Part shown: piece by piece, positions 22,397-34,669 of the stretch
How positions within the stretch are numbered: the stretch's first letter is position 1
Layout of the letters: every line of letters starts with the position of its first letter
Assembly (NCBI GenBank): GCA_023374025.1
Contig: SIJG01000176.1
Location: forward strand, 95,611-159,610
Direction: 5' to 3'
DNA length: 64,000 nucleotides
DNA from: Heterodera schachtii
Lineage: Eukaryota > Nematoda > Chromadorea > Rhabditida > Heteroderidae
Notes under the pieces: generated by a model
Seen by the model: the letters and a program-made list of their open reading frames with translations, nothing else
Told to the model about the DNA's origin: nothing
Databases searched by the model: none
Made by a program: the position numbers and the translations under genes

Positions 22397-25300
22397 ATTG
22401 CAGCTAATATAGAATTTTCCATTAAATTTTTTGAATTTCTTGGATTAATAAGCATTTTAAGCTTTTCCTATTCGCTTTATTTGCCTAGTTGTTAATGTAT
22501 TTTTGTTGCATTTTAAGGATTTATATAACAAAATTAATTTTTACCATTTTACTGATTTTTTCTTGAACAAAAGTTTAATTAATAATTTTAGCATTTATTT
22601 TCATTAATTTTTTAATTATTTTATGAAAATCTAATTTAATTTTCTGTTTTAAATTTTATTGTTTATATTTATCTATGCTCTTAATTTTTACATTATCAAA
22701 AAAGGGCTTTTTGATTAAATTAGTATTAAGTTTTTGTTTTAACAATCACAATATAATATTCTCTTTTTAAATTGTATTTTAAATTTATATTTATATTTAC
22801 TTTTTTTAAATCTAAGATATTGAGTAAGTTTTTTTAAATTATTTTTATAGGGATTTCGACATTTCAATAAGACAATGAAATTAATTAGTTTTTTTTTTTC
22901 TTTAATATATTTTTTTAGGTTAAATTATTTTTTAAAATCCTTTAAAAAAATTAAAAAATTACAAATACACAAAAAAAAAGAATATCGGCGGAACAAATAT
23001 GTGTTCATCATTTAACTAACAAAATTTTTTTTTATTATATATCATAAATAGACTTTTTATGCTTATAACAATCTCAAAACTCATACCAAATAAAATATTC
23101 AAAAATATTTTTTCAATTAATCACTTTAAATATTTAATTGGATATATGAAATATTTATTTTTATAGTTTAACTTCTCGTGTATAAATAAATAAACTACAT
23201 ATTTTTATTAATTCGGTTGATAAGCTTTAGCATTTTTTTAAATAATTCTTTTTTATTTAACTTTCACGTTCATAATTTATTAATTTATTTGGTTTTTTTT
23301 AAATTTAAATGTTTATTATTTATATTTCTAAATATTAAATTATATATTTATTATCTTTATGTAAATATTTATACAATAATTATATTAGTTTTCTTTTCTC
23401 ATTTTATCCACTTCCATCACTTCTTCTTCCTTTGTGCCAGCTTTGGCACTTTCCATTGACATCGGGTCGGGTTGGAGCGGATCACTCCGATCCACCATTC
23501 GTGGTTTTTTTTTAATTTAAATGTGGTTGACTTTTATGTTACAGAGATTAATATTTTTATATTTTACAGATTAAATAAAGCAATCTTTTCTTATTGTTAA
23601 TTTTAATGCTTTTAAATTTTTTATTGCTATTTTTTGATTAATTATTAGATATGTTCAGTATTTTCTGATCTAATATATGTTATTTATTAGTTCATTTATA
23701 GTGGTATATTTTATTGTAAAAAAATTTATTTTAAAATATTAAATAATGAAATTTAAATAAATTTTCATGATGAATAATAATTTGAGTACTAAATTTTTAA
23801 TTTTAGCTTGTAAATAAATAAATAATTGATTTTAATCGTATTAAATGTTATGGTAATTAGTTATCCTACGTCATTTGGGATAACTACTTGGGTAATATTT
23901 ATTTACATGAAGGTCATGGACAAATCCTATTTGTTATTCCATTTGTTAGTTTTATTTAAAAGATTTGATTTAATAAAAAAACGAAATAAATCTGACATTT
24001 GATTTAATTAGATTATTATTATTCCAGCATTATTTTTAAACGCATTTTTTTTTGAATTTTAAAGATTTTTTGTATTAATTAATTCTTCTTATCTTATATA
24101 ATAAAAAGTGTATTTTTTTCTTTAAAATTTATCGTTTTTGACATTACCTTTCTAATATTATTTTTATGATAAAGAAACGATTTTTTTTATTAATTACCAT
24201 AAAAAAGGCAAATTCGGTCTAATATAAAATTATTATTTTTAATTTAAAAATTTTTCTTTCATTACGATACATTTAATTTTTAGATAGCAATGTCTGTAGA
24301 ATAATTTTAATTATTATTTTTTGCTTGATATAGTTAATAAGCAAAGGAAAGCTTAAATTCTATAAAAATTTTACATTCTGTAGTCCATATTTTTTTATAG
24401 TGAACGACTTTATTAGTGTCTTGATATTTATTTGAATAATTTTTCTTTTAATTGATTGATTTTAATAAGGATAAATTTAAATAAAATGTAAGTTTTATTA
24501 ATTAAAAATAATAATTTTAAAGTACAAATAGATTTAATCTAATCATATTTCAAGTAAATTCCAATATGTTATCAAGTTATTTAGATTTTTAAATTGTTTT
24601 TTGATAAAATAATTTATTTATTAAGAAGAGAAATATTAGCTATTATCCCTAGTCTAGGTTCTTTTCTTCTTCTTCTTTTTTTGGCATGAAATTTTTATTA
24701 GCTAGTTTGGTTTTTTGTACAATTTAATTTATTTACAATTACTTTTATATTTGTTAATTTTATTTATGGTTATTAATTAGATTAAAAATTTTTATGTTTA
24801 TGATTGTTATTGTTTTATATTTTTTATTTTTTATAATGAAAGAATTTATTAGCGTCTTGACATTTATTTAATAATTTAAGAATAATTATATTTTTAGGTT
24901 TAAGCGGCCAAACTAATGTGTATTTTTTTGGTCAAAAATAAATCCTTAACGAATAACTATTAATTATTTTTTAACATAAAGGCGCGATTATTTAATGATT
25001 GAATTAACTTTATTTTATTTTTTGTTCTCATTGCTAGATTTATAGTTCTTTTAAAATTGTTTATTTTCTAAATTATTTTTTCTTTTTTTAATGACATTAT
25101 AATTTTCATATATTTTTAAAAAATGCAGAAAGATCTGTTTTTAAATGAAAAATCATGATTTATCAAAATTAAGATTTTTTAAAGATTGAGCAGTCCGATT
25201 TGTTGAATTCATCTTAATTTTAATATATTTCACATAAATTTAAAATTTTTTACTTATTTTTTTTAAATTCTTGTAGCATTAATATTTTCAAATAGAAAAA

Positions 25301-28300
25301 TTTTAAAAATAAATTTACATAATATCAATTAAATTAATTAAATTAAATTTTAAGTTTATAAATTTTTCAAGAAATTTGTTATTGAAGGGAGTCAGCAACA
25401 GATGTCTCAAATAAATATTGCATAACCATTAAAAAGGGTGTTATATAAAAACCATCAAAATTTCTGACCAAAAGTTTCTTAGAACGAATTAAATTTTTAT
25501 AAAAAAATTATACAACATTTTAGCCTCCCATTAAAGGAAGAGATGAATTTTAAATTTTGGTTCAATTTATGAACTATTTGTTGAGATGGATAATATTTGA
25601 AAGCAAGTAAATTCTCGTGATTTTCGTTTTGACGATAGCGAATTGTATCGGTTGTCCTTAAAATATACGTTGTTCTTTTTCTGTCCGATTAAAATAAATG
25701 TATTTTTCTCTTTAAAAGAATATTTTGATATTTTTTTTTTGAAAAAATCTTTCAATTATTTTTATAAATAGTGATTAATTGCTTTTTTTGTTCTTGTAAC
25801 GATAGAGAGCTGAATTTTAGGTATTATACATTTAATTTTCTACTTTCAAGTACACGTAAATGCATGATTTTGCGAAATTCGGTGATATATGTCTTTTTAA
25901 ATCATTTAAAAATATCTAAGATTATCATTTATTATTTTGTACATTTTTCCTTGACTTTTTATTAGTTAAATGTTTACTTAAGTATTAGGATATTGTCGGT
26001 CCATATTTATTAATGTAATTTTTGTTATGACATAGTATTTTATTCTATTCATGTTATAAATAATTACACCTATTGTTGCTGTTATTACTTATTGATTACT
26101 TAACCCGAAAAATCTGACAGCCAAATTTGGTTATTTCATTATTTAATAAAAGAAAAGAAAAATTATTTAAAATAATATATTGAGTGATAATTTTATTATT
26201 ATAATTTACACTTATTTTTTTATTAGTTTAAGGAACTGAACAGCAAATGAAAAAAAGTTAAATTTTTTTTATTTTCATGTCCATCATGGTCGTTCTGCCT
26301 TTTTTGCGGCTGACCGTCAGCTTTTTATTAAAACTGAGAAAAACTTATTGAATTTGATACTGAGTCTCTTTATTCTTTTATTAATCCATCTCATAATGTG
26401 CTCTTCATAAGATGAGGTTTAACATTTATGTTGTGTGACATATTCCAAATAAAATGTAATTTATCACTTTTAAATAATATTTTATTTTTGTTATATAATT
26501 GCAACTTTATGTGAATATTTTAGAGTTAAATTAAAATTCAAAAATATTATTACAGATTTTATTGAAATGCACAAAATTAAGCGTATTTTAGTTAATTGTA
26601 TTTTTTAAATTTAATTTACTCTTGAAAATATAATTTTGAATTATTCTGGATGTTCGTTTTTGAATTTTCGTCCCTAAAATAAGTTTGGGCCGTATTTTGG
26701 AACAAATTTAAAATAATTTAAAAACTATAAAAGGTGAATTAAAAAGAACTTCATGGACGTAATAGAATAGAAATTTTTGATAATATTAAATTAAAATTTT
26801 AAAGGAATAAATAATGTTTTTTTCTTTAACATTTGATTTGATTTTAAATTGAAAAAATCTCACTAAACAGGTCACTCTAATTTATATTCAAATAAAACGT
26901 CTAATTCTTTCTAAATAATAATTTCATTGATTAAATGAATTCAATAAATAATTAAATAATATAATTAGATTTTTAATCTTATTCTATAATTTTATTGTCA
27001 AAATTAATTTCTTCATTAATAAACACCGATCAGTTGCTAAATAATAAAATTAAAAAAGGTAATTTTGGATTTTTATCTACAATAATTTGTCATACATAAT
27101 AAAGAGATTATTTTAAAAAAATTTCAATCATAAATAGTACAAACTTTGAATTTTTTTTTCTTAAATAATTTTTAAAGAAATTATTATTAAATAATAAAGA
27201 AATAATACAATATACGATATTATCTGTTTTTATAGATGAAAAAATTGTTATTTATAATTCTAATATTAATTTATTTATATACAAAATCGTTAAAAAAAGT
27301 TCAACAAAAAAATAAACAAATATTATTTGATAATTTCTCAAGATGAAGGCGAAAAACAAATTGGATGGATTTTCTCTGAATACAAGAAAATATTTGTTAG
27401 ACTTATTTAAAAGATTGGAAACTGTGCAGAAAGCCAACAAGTGAATTAGAATAATTTTTTAAGCCTAAAAATATTTTATTAATGAGATAATGACAGAATT
27501 ATGGTTCACTGAATGTTCTTGGCAAAATGTCGAGATTAAAAAAAATTAGTAAAAAAAGAAGAAACTTAATTAAATATCACCTAAACAGATAAATAAATTG
27601 AAAAATAGAAAAATTATATGAAAATTATCATAAATATGAAAATAAAATCAATGAAAATAATAATAATAATAAATTATTTCAATTATAAATCATCTCATGT
27701 ATATAAATGCACACAACCCTCAAAGTGAAATTAATTTAAATGATTAATTTAAAATTGTTTTTTTTTTAAATTTTTTCTTTATAAATATAGAAAATCTAGG
27801 TTAAAAAGAATTTAATTGTAATATTCATAGCAAGACTTAATAAAAAATAATTTTTGTTAAAAAATTAAGTAACGAAACAATTTAAATTCAAAATGATATT
27901 TGTTCAAAGTTAAATGACTTTTTCTTTAGCCAGAAATAATAAAAAATATTTTTATACTACTTTTAAATATATTATTAAATATTGATGTCAATGAATTATA
28001 AATATTTTATAATTTTTTAAATTTAAACATTTGATTTTGTTTATTTCGATATTTTTAATTTTTTGCTAAAATCATATTGAAAAAAGCTATTTTACCATAA
28101 TTGTCCATTCAAAAAATAAATATGAATAAATAAATGAATTTTTATTCTTTTTTAACGCTAATGCCAAAAGCTTTCATAAAAGAAAATAAAATAATAATGT
28201 CTTTTAATTTAATGTAATAGCAATTTACAATCTATTAAAAGATTATTAGGTTGATTTTTCTAATTGTTATTTTTTCAAGTAGCTTTTCCTTTATTATTTA

Positions 28301-29095
28301 ATAACTTCTGGATGCGTCTTTATATTGTTTTTATTTTTTAATCTATGTAATTTAATATTCATTATCATCATGCAGAGACTTAGACATTTATTGATTAATT
28401 TATATTTTTTAAAGTTTATTAACGTTGTATTAATTCATTTAGTAAATATGCTTAATTTTATTTATTTTTTGATGATTTCAAAATGTTATTTTGACAAAGT
28501 TATTGGAAATTTTTTAATATAACATTCATGTTTGATACCATTTTTTTTGTAAATTTTTGTACTTTAATAAAATCAAAAATTTCAAAAATCAGTTTTTGTT
28601 ATTTGGAAAAAATATTATAATTTCATAAATAAATTTCAGCATTTAATTGACTAATTAGTAAAGTTTATATTTTTAGTTAATAATAAATTGTTTATTTTGA
28701 AATTTTGATTTTGATACAGGTTTCGTAAAAGGAAGTAACATAAACTTATTTATGCAATTTAAAAGCATATTAATTTTTTGAAATATATCCATTTTTGATA
28801 AATCTCAATTTGGAATTTTCGTAAATGAAACGATGGAGAAAGAGTCAAACAAGAGAATTATAATAATCTATAATTCAACTAAAATATCCACATAAGATTA
28901 AATAATCTACAAAGATTTTTTCATATAATTAAATGGGAAAAGTTATCAAAAATATATAATAGCAAATTTTTAATTAAAAATATACATTTACAGTATAACT
29001 TACAAAAAAAAATAATTCACGAAGCTACACGTGGCATGAACAAATTACTTTCCTTCTTATTATTTTACCTTTTATCAAATTTTAATTTTTAACTT
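22397..29095. other. Long AT-rich stretch with a few structured spots
   Basis: No convincing gene. Noted spots: hairpin GTGCCA-GCTT-TGGCAC (23434-23449) next to GGATCACTCCGATCC, part of an unidentified repeat; inverted repeat AGTTATCC/GGATAACT (23859-23885); palindrome GCTGACCGTCAGC (26309-26321). On the minus strand, 25567-25700 has an exon-like reading (FKDNRYNSLSSKRKSREFTC) after an ATCGGACAG acceptor-like site. The remainder is A/T runs. Confidence 0.5.
25567..25755 (-). CDS. Hypothetical short ORF or exon
   Basis: 62 codons. The first half is poly-lysine and AT-driven. The second half (NNVYFKDNRYNSLSSKRKSR, EFTCFQILSIST) uses more varied codons, and the DNA there is GC-richer. An acceptor-like CGGACAG sits just before that half. 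No domain is recognised; this could be a last exon or chance. Confidence 0.2.
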   Translation of the reverse strand: MKDFFKKKISKYSFKEKNTFILIGQKKNNVYFKDNRYNSLSSKRKSREFTCFQILSISTNSS

Positions 29096-29258
29096 AATAA
29101 TAAATTTTATAGAAATAGTAAAAACTTAATCTATGCTAATAATTAAAATAAATCAAAAATTTATTAAATGTTTTCAAAATAATAAATTTTATAGAAATAG
29201 TAAAAACTTAATCTATGCTAATAATTAAAATAAATCAAAAATTTATTAAATGTTTTCA
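29096..29258 (+). repeat. Perfect 82 bp tandem duplication
   Basis: AATAAATTTTATAGAAATAG... to ...TTTTCAA occurs at 29099 and again at 29181, with no difference that I can see between copies. It is an isolated recent duplication in AT-rich DNA. Confidence 0.8.
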
Positions 29259-29615
29259 ACTAAAAATTTCTCAAAATAAAATAATCAATATGCTCTTAAT
29301 CTCTAAATATTGTAATTAATTTAATATTAAGGCCACATTAATCACAGTTTGATTCAATTTTTAAATTCCAACATTCTTATACAGTAAATAGACCGATTAG
29401 TGAAATTTTATTTTTAGTATGAGAATAATTTATTCATTTTAATATTTAAATAGAAGTTAGAAAAAATAAAATATATTTTAAAAATAAAAAGAGTTTTTCC
29501 AACATCAGGTCTGAATATAAATTGTTTAAAAAGAAAAGTATTATTTGCCCAAAATTATATTTTTATTACAAAATAACTATTTAAATAAGTATTTAATCAA
29601 ATGGCCATGAGATAA

Positions 29616-29867
29616 ATATTATCTTTTCAAATTGATCATTCCTATTTATATTTCTGTTTCGATTGTAATATCGATTATGCCAAATCCCAACTGGACAACA
29701 AGGTTTGTACTATGACAAGATTAAAAAATTACTTTACAAATCAATACTTCGAAAAAATTAGAACAATAATAATGAAGTTTTTTGTAAACAACATAAAGTT
29801 AAAAAAATTGTTTACTTTACCATTTCTTCAAAAACCTTTTTTTAAATATCATAAAAATGAAAATTAA
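29616..29867 (+). CDS. Coding-like open frame with Cys residues (hypothetical exon)
   Basis: 83 codons are open between stops at 29613 and 29865-29867. The first half reads YLYFCFDCNIDYAKSQLDNK and VCTMTRLKNYFTNQYFEKIR, with codon use above background. The second half drifts to AT-driven residues. The first ATG gives only about 50 residues. A C-x2-C followed by a later Cys hints at a metal-binding fragment of a transposon protein, but no family is recognised. Immediately to the right, after 29900, lies a CCGG-word transposon end. Confidence 0.25.
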   Translation: MLSFQIDHSYLYFCFDCNIDYAKSQLDNKVCTMTRLKNYFTNQYFEKIRTIIMKFFVNNIKLKKLFTLPFLQKPFFKYHKNEN

Positions 29868-29935
29868 AATTTAACAATATTTTGTATATTTTAAAAGCAA
29901 AATACCTAATCAATGAATTTTTTTAAAAACTTTTT

Positions 29936-29982
29936 CCGGGCGCCCGGTTCCGGCCGGTACTTTCAAAATTCCGGTCTTTAAT
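29936..29982 (+). mobile_element. Solo end of the GGTCCCGG / AAAATTCCGGTCT family
   Basis: CCGGGCGCCCGG (29936-29947, a perfect 12 bp palindrome), GGTTCCGGCCGG, then CAAAATTCCGGTCTTTAATT. The last part matches the right end of the element at 4291-4780. Only one end is present. Confidence 0.5.
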
Positions 29983-32900
29983 TCTTTTGAAAAACAATAT
30001 ACATAATTATAATTTAATATAATTTAAGATATTTAATTAGAAACTAAAATAAATCTTATAGCTTTATAGGGTAAAGAATTTTCTGCACAGGTGCTAGACT
30101 GAATTATTAAAGCTTTTTTATTTAAATTTTTATTTTTACTATTTTAATTTAGTTCATTTGGTATCTATCATAAATAAATTATTTTTATTGTATTAAAAAA
30201 ATTTTTCATTAAATTTATTATACGAAATTTAATGCTTTTGATCTTAAAAAATAATTATAATTTTCTTAATGAATTAAAATTATATGTAATAAGAAAATGT
30301 TTTTTTGATATATTTTCATTTATTAATCCAAAAACAATTTTTTATATAATATTCATGGCACAATGATATTAAAATCAGTCTTTACTAAATATAATTTAAA
30401 AGATAACTGTTTTTATAAATATATTTTTCTAACATTAACATTTTAATTATTTTTTATAATCATTGATAATTTTGTTATTTAATGAATTGTTTTTTTAAAA
30501 TTACTTTACTTCAAAAAACCATGTCGAAAGCGGTGATCGGCGTTATATTCTATTCCTACACATTTATATCTCTTTGTTTTAATTTAAATTCTAATCCTTA
30601 CCATTTTAGCATTTTGATGATTATTCTTTCTTGTGAAATAAAATAAATTTAAAAAAATTCTAACGGCAAACAAATATAATGAACACAATTTTACAAATGA
30701 ATATTTGTACAAAAAGGCATTGTTAACATCTTATTAATTTGGGAATATATTAATACATTTTTTTATATTTTTTCATTGCTTTTCAATATTTTTTATCTTA
30801 CTTTGGGCATGAAAAATTTAACCATTATTAAATTCAATAAAATTAACTTATGCATTAACATTATTTTCTTATTATCATTAACATTTTTTTTAAATTATAT
30901 GCTTTAATTCTAATTTAATATAATTTATTTTTCTTTAATTCAAGTATCGAAAATTAAAATTAATTTTATCATTTCAATTCAATCAAAAAAAACAAATGAA
31001 ATTTAAATTTAATTTGAATCTCGTCTTGTTTCGCAGGTTGACGCTCTCTACACCCGCCAAATCATAATTAATTTTTAATTAAGTTATTTGTTAGTAATTT
31101 CTTTAGAATTTAAATGTTTCATCAATAAATTCAATTTTTTTTTCTAATTTCAAATTATTTAAATTGATTTTGTTGTTAATTATTAAATTTTTTATATATA
31201 ATAATGTTAATAAATTTTTGTATTAAATTTATTATTTCCATTTCCAGATAAATTTGTTTTGCCCTTACAAAAGTATTATTTCGTATAAGTTGCTCAAATT
31301 AACCTTTACTTCATTAAAATGTTTATTTTCAAATAAAATTTGATTAACGCATTTCTTATATATTCTCATTTATAGAATTTGTAAATTCATTTATATTTTG
31401 CTCTCAATTCATTTTTTGACCTTTATTTTTTTAGTGAATGGTATAAAATTTTATTTAAATATTTTAATTAAAAAGACAAGAAAAATACAAAAAATAAAAT
31501 CTCTGTTTAACCAAAATATCTTTAGAAAAGTAAAAAAATTTGTAGAATAAATTATATGCCATTTATTACACCGATAATAGATAAAAAGCAATATCCTTTA
31601 AAGAATAAGTTTATCTAATAAATTAACAGATTTTTAAGTTATATTTAATTTCTTAAATAAAAATTTTGTATAAAATTTATCTCGGATGATCATATCACCC
31701 TACCAACATTTGATTAATTTTATTTAATATATAACTATATATTTAATATTGATAAAATTATATTATATTTCTTTAATTCTCGCTAACATTTCATTTGACT
31801 TTTTCATATAAATTAAATTTTTTGTTAATAAACATTTAAAAAATCTTTTTTACCTAATAATACCCTTTGATAATTTTACGGATTTATTATATATTTTTGA
31901 TCTTTTAATATCGCCTTATGCCTTTCTTTTTAATTTGAGGTGGACAAAGCTGCCAATTTCAAATAATTTAATTATTCAATTTATTAATTTAACAAATAAA
32001 AATGGCAAATGCTGCCTCTAATCCTCCTGCTAGGCTAGCCTTATTTTATATTCTATGTTCCATAGTTAAAATAGATCATAATGTTCAAACACATATTTTA
32101 AATAACCATTTATTAAATCTAATATGGTTTTTTATCGTTTAAAATAAAAAATATTTATTTATGATGTGATGGAAATTTTGAGATAAATTTCTATAAAATT
32201 TTTTATTAATAATAAATAAATAATATTTATGAAATCAAATTAAATGATTTGTAATCATTAATCATTTAGTTTTGGTAATTTTTGACCATTGCAAGTATGA
32301 ATAAAGATACTTATATTCTTTAATTCTAATTGCTTATTTTGAATTATGATTAGATTTAGACATAATTCTAATTTTTGATTTGAATTTTTATTTTTATTTT
32401 AATAAGACATTTTTTATGGGTAGATATCAAAAAAATAAATCAAATATAAGTTTTTAGATTTTCAAAATAATTATTTAATTTATTATTATTATTATTATTT
32501 TCTTGTTTAATATTTGTTTTGGCGCTATAACTGCGAACTAAATAAATTATATTTTCTTAATTGAATGATAACAGTATGATTTTAAAAATTAAATATTTAT
32601 ATTATAAATACCCATGGCGAGGTCTTCGTTATTTGGATTGAGAAAAGTCATTGAGTTACCATTTTTTCTTGTTGAATTTGTAATTTATAATCATTTTATT
32701 ATAGATACATATAAGTATATGTATATTTTTCTTTTATTCAGTTTTTTAAATTTTTATTTTTATGATATAAATTAATGTAATTAAAATTATTTATGCTCAG
32801 AAAAATTTATCTATGAATCTAATATTTAAATAGCTTTTAATAGAACGAAATAAAAGAAACTAATAAATGGAATAATACAATAGGAATAATAATGATTTTT

Positions 32901-33144
32901 TTAATTCATTTTTAAATTTCAAGTTATTATTAGAAATTATTAGTAATAATTTCTTTAAATTATTCTAAATTTTATTTTAAAATTTAATTTGGAATATTTA
33001 GTTTTTAAAATTTTAATTTTTTTTCTTTTAAAGCTTAATATATATATATAATTTGTGATGCTATTGTGCGACAAAAAATGACATATTGACGGTTTATAAA
33101 TCCATTTAATAAAAAAACCAAATCATTTTTTATTAAAATTATTA
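29983..33144. other. AT-rich stretch, no convincing gene
   Basis: A splice-acceptor-like TTTCGCAG followed by 13 open codons (VDALYTRQIIINF, 31037-31078), and a 46-codon ATG frame at 32002-32142 (MANAASNPPARLALFYIL), are the only items above background. Both are weak. A short ATT microsatellite lies at about 32480-32500. Confidence 0.5.
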
Positions 33145-33358
33145 GAGCTCGACCTGGACCTGGATCCAGGCCTGGATTTTTCCTGGATCCAGGCCTGGAT
33201 TTTTCCTGGATCCAGGTCCAGGTCAAGGTCATTTTTCGGCAACCTGGATTTTTCCTGGACCTGGATTTTCCTGGATTTTTGTCCAGGAAATCCAGGTCCA
33301 GGTTAATTTGAAAATCCAGGTCCAGGTCCAGGCACAAAAAACCTGGATTTCCTGGATA
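33145..33358. repeat. CCTGGATCCAGG-word element, full copy
   Basis: Begins GAGCTCGACCTGG, continues as irregularly spaced CCTGGA and its complement TCCAGG (both strands), and ends CACAAAAAACCTGGATTTCCTGGA. A shortened copy lies at 33898-33990 in the same orientation with the same two ends. It is probably a miniature transposon built from subterminal words. A 129-codon minus-strand frame across it consists of the repeated D-L-D word and is not a gene. Confidence 0.65.
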
Positions 33359-33897
33359 AATTTTTTTAAAATTTTTATGGCGAAATGTATTTAAAATTGG
33401 TATAAAATGTGCCAAAATTTTCACTCCGCCCCCTAAAAATTCTTATTCTCTTAAAAAATTGGCTCAAAATCGAAAAAAAAGTAATATAATTTTTATTTAC
33501 TTGAAACTAGATAAGTATAATATAATACATAAATTTTATAAAATTATTGATGAAAATTTTCTTTTTTTTTTTGTTTTCTTGTTGTCTATTAACGCTAATA
33601 AACATTTAACTTTTAATTATTTATAATTAATGCGAAATTTTTTATTTTAATTATAACTTGGTATTTTTCAGAACTTTTATAAATGCATATTCCTGGTAAT
33701 TTTAACTTCCTTACATTGACATAATTCATCAATATTTTTACAAAAAAAAAATGCAAAATAATTTTTTTTCATAAGTTGATTATATATATTATATCGTACC
33801 TATAAAATAATACAAAAATACAACAATTTATGTTGACTCTAAAACATTTACATGTTAAATAAATGTTAAAAATGCTTTTTCCTAAACATATCCCTAT

Positions 33898-33990
33898 AAG
33901 AGTTCGACCTGTATTTGGATCCAGGTCTGGATTTTACCGAATCTCAGGTACAGTTCAAGATTTAGGCACGAAAACCCTGGATTTACTGGA
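33898..33990 (+). repeat. CCTGGATCCAGG-word element, internally deleted copy
   Basis: GAGTTCGACCTGTATTTGGATCCAGG matches the start of the 33145 element, and GGCACGAAAACCCTGGATTTACTGGA matches its end. The middle repeats are absent, and several CCTGG words have decayed by base changes. Confidence 0.6.
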
Positions 33991-34423
33991 TTATTTAGAA
34001 TTTGTTATTTTAATTGACCATATTTTGTTCCAAGTTATCAAAAAAAAAAAATTAAATATATTTAAAACATTTTTATCACTCTCTTTCTGAGGAGGTCAAA
34101 TGTATAATTATAGATAATACGGTATTAATAATATAAGATAACAATAATTTTTCTATAATGATATGATGGTTTTTTAAATAATCATTCCATCCCATTTCTA
34201 ATGATGTGAATTAATAATATGAGAAAGTCTTCACAATTTTCAAAAAAATAATTTATTAAAAAACTCGACGGTAACTGTCTTTAGGCTTATTTTTGCCTAT
34301 TTCGGGGTTTTATGATTAATGCCTAGGCGCCTATTTTTGTGCCTTCATCATTTTTGCGCCTAATTTTTGATTTAAATAATTCTTTTATTGATAAAATTTT
34401 TGTAATAGTAATTAAAGACCGAC

Positions 34424-34530
34424 TAAAAAGGCATCAAAAATCGCGAAAAAGGCACTATAAAAGGCACCAAAAATTTGAAAAAAGAGCATGAAAAGGCACG
34501 AAAACCCCCGAAAAAGGCATGAAAAAAGAC
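34424..34530 (+). repeat. AAAAAGGCA-word repeat, copy 1
   Basis: About eight irregular copies of GAAAAAGGCA(C/T) separated by AAAATC, CCCCCG and similar bases. A counterpart in inverted orientation lies at 54884-54968. A related GCCTATTT/TAGGCGCC block is at 34285-34372. The repeat sits just left of the satellite array. Confidence 0.55.
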
Positions 34531-34669
34531 ATTTAAACATTTTTTATTAAGAATTTTTAAGGAGCAAAAAATGTAAAAGTTAACCAGAAAATTAATTTTG
34601 GTCATTAAATGATTACTAAATATTTTATAACGTTTTTCGAAGCATGAAAATTTTTAAACCTAAAATTAT

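Noticed and set aside
22124..22495. 123-codon plus-strand frame
   Set aside because: It lies across the T/C-rich LTR; its hydrophobic Ser/Phe/Leu composition follows from base composition.
23217..23459. 80-codon frame, and similar ones at 28325-28522 and 63144-63407
   Set aside because: They are Phe/Leu/Ile/Tyr strings from T-rich DNA, without gene context.
33035..33424. 129-codon minus-strand frame rich in DLDLDFQ
   Set aside because: It is a translation of the CCTGGATCCAGG word repeat.
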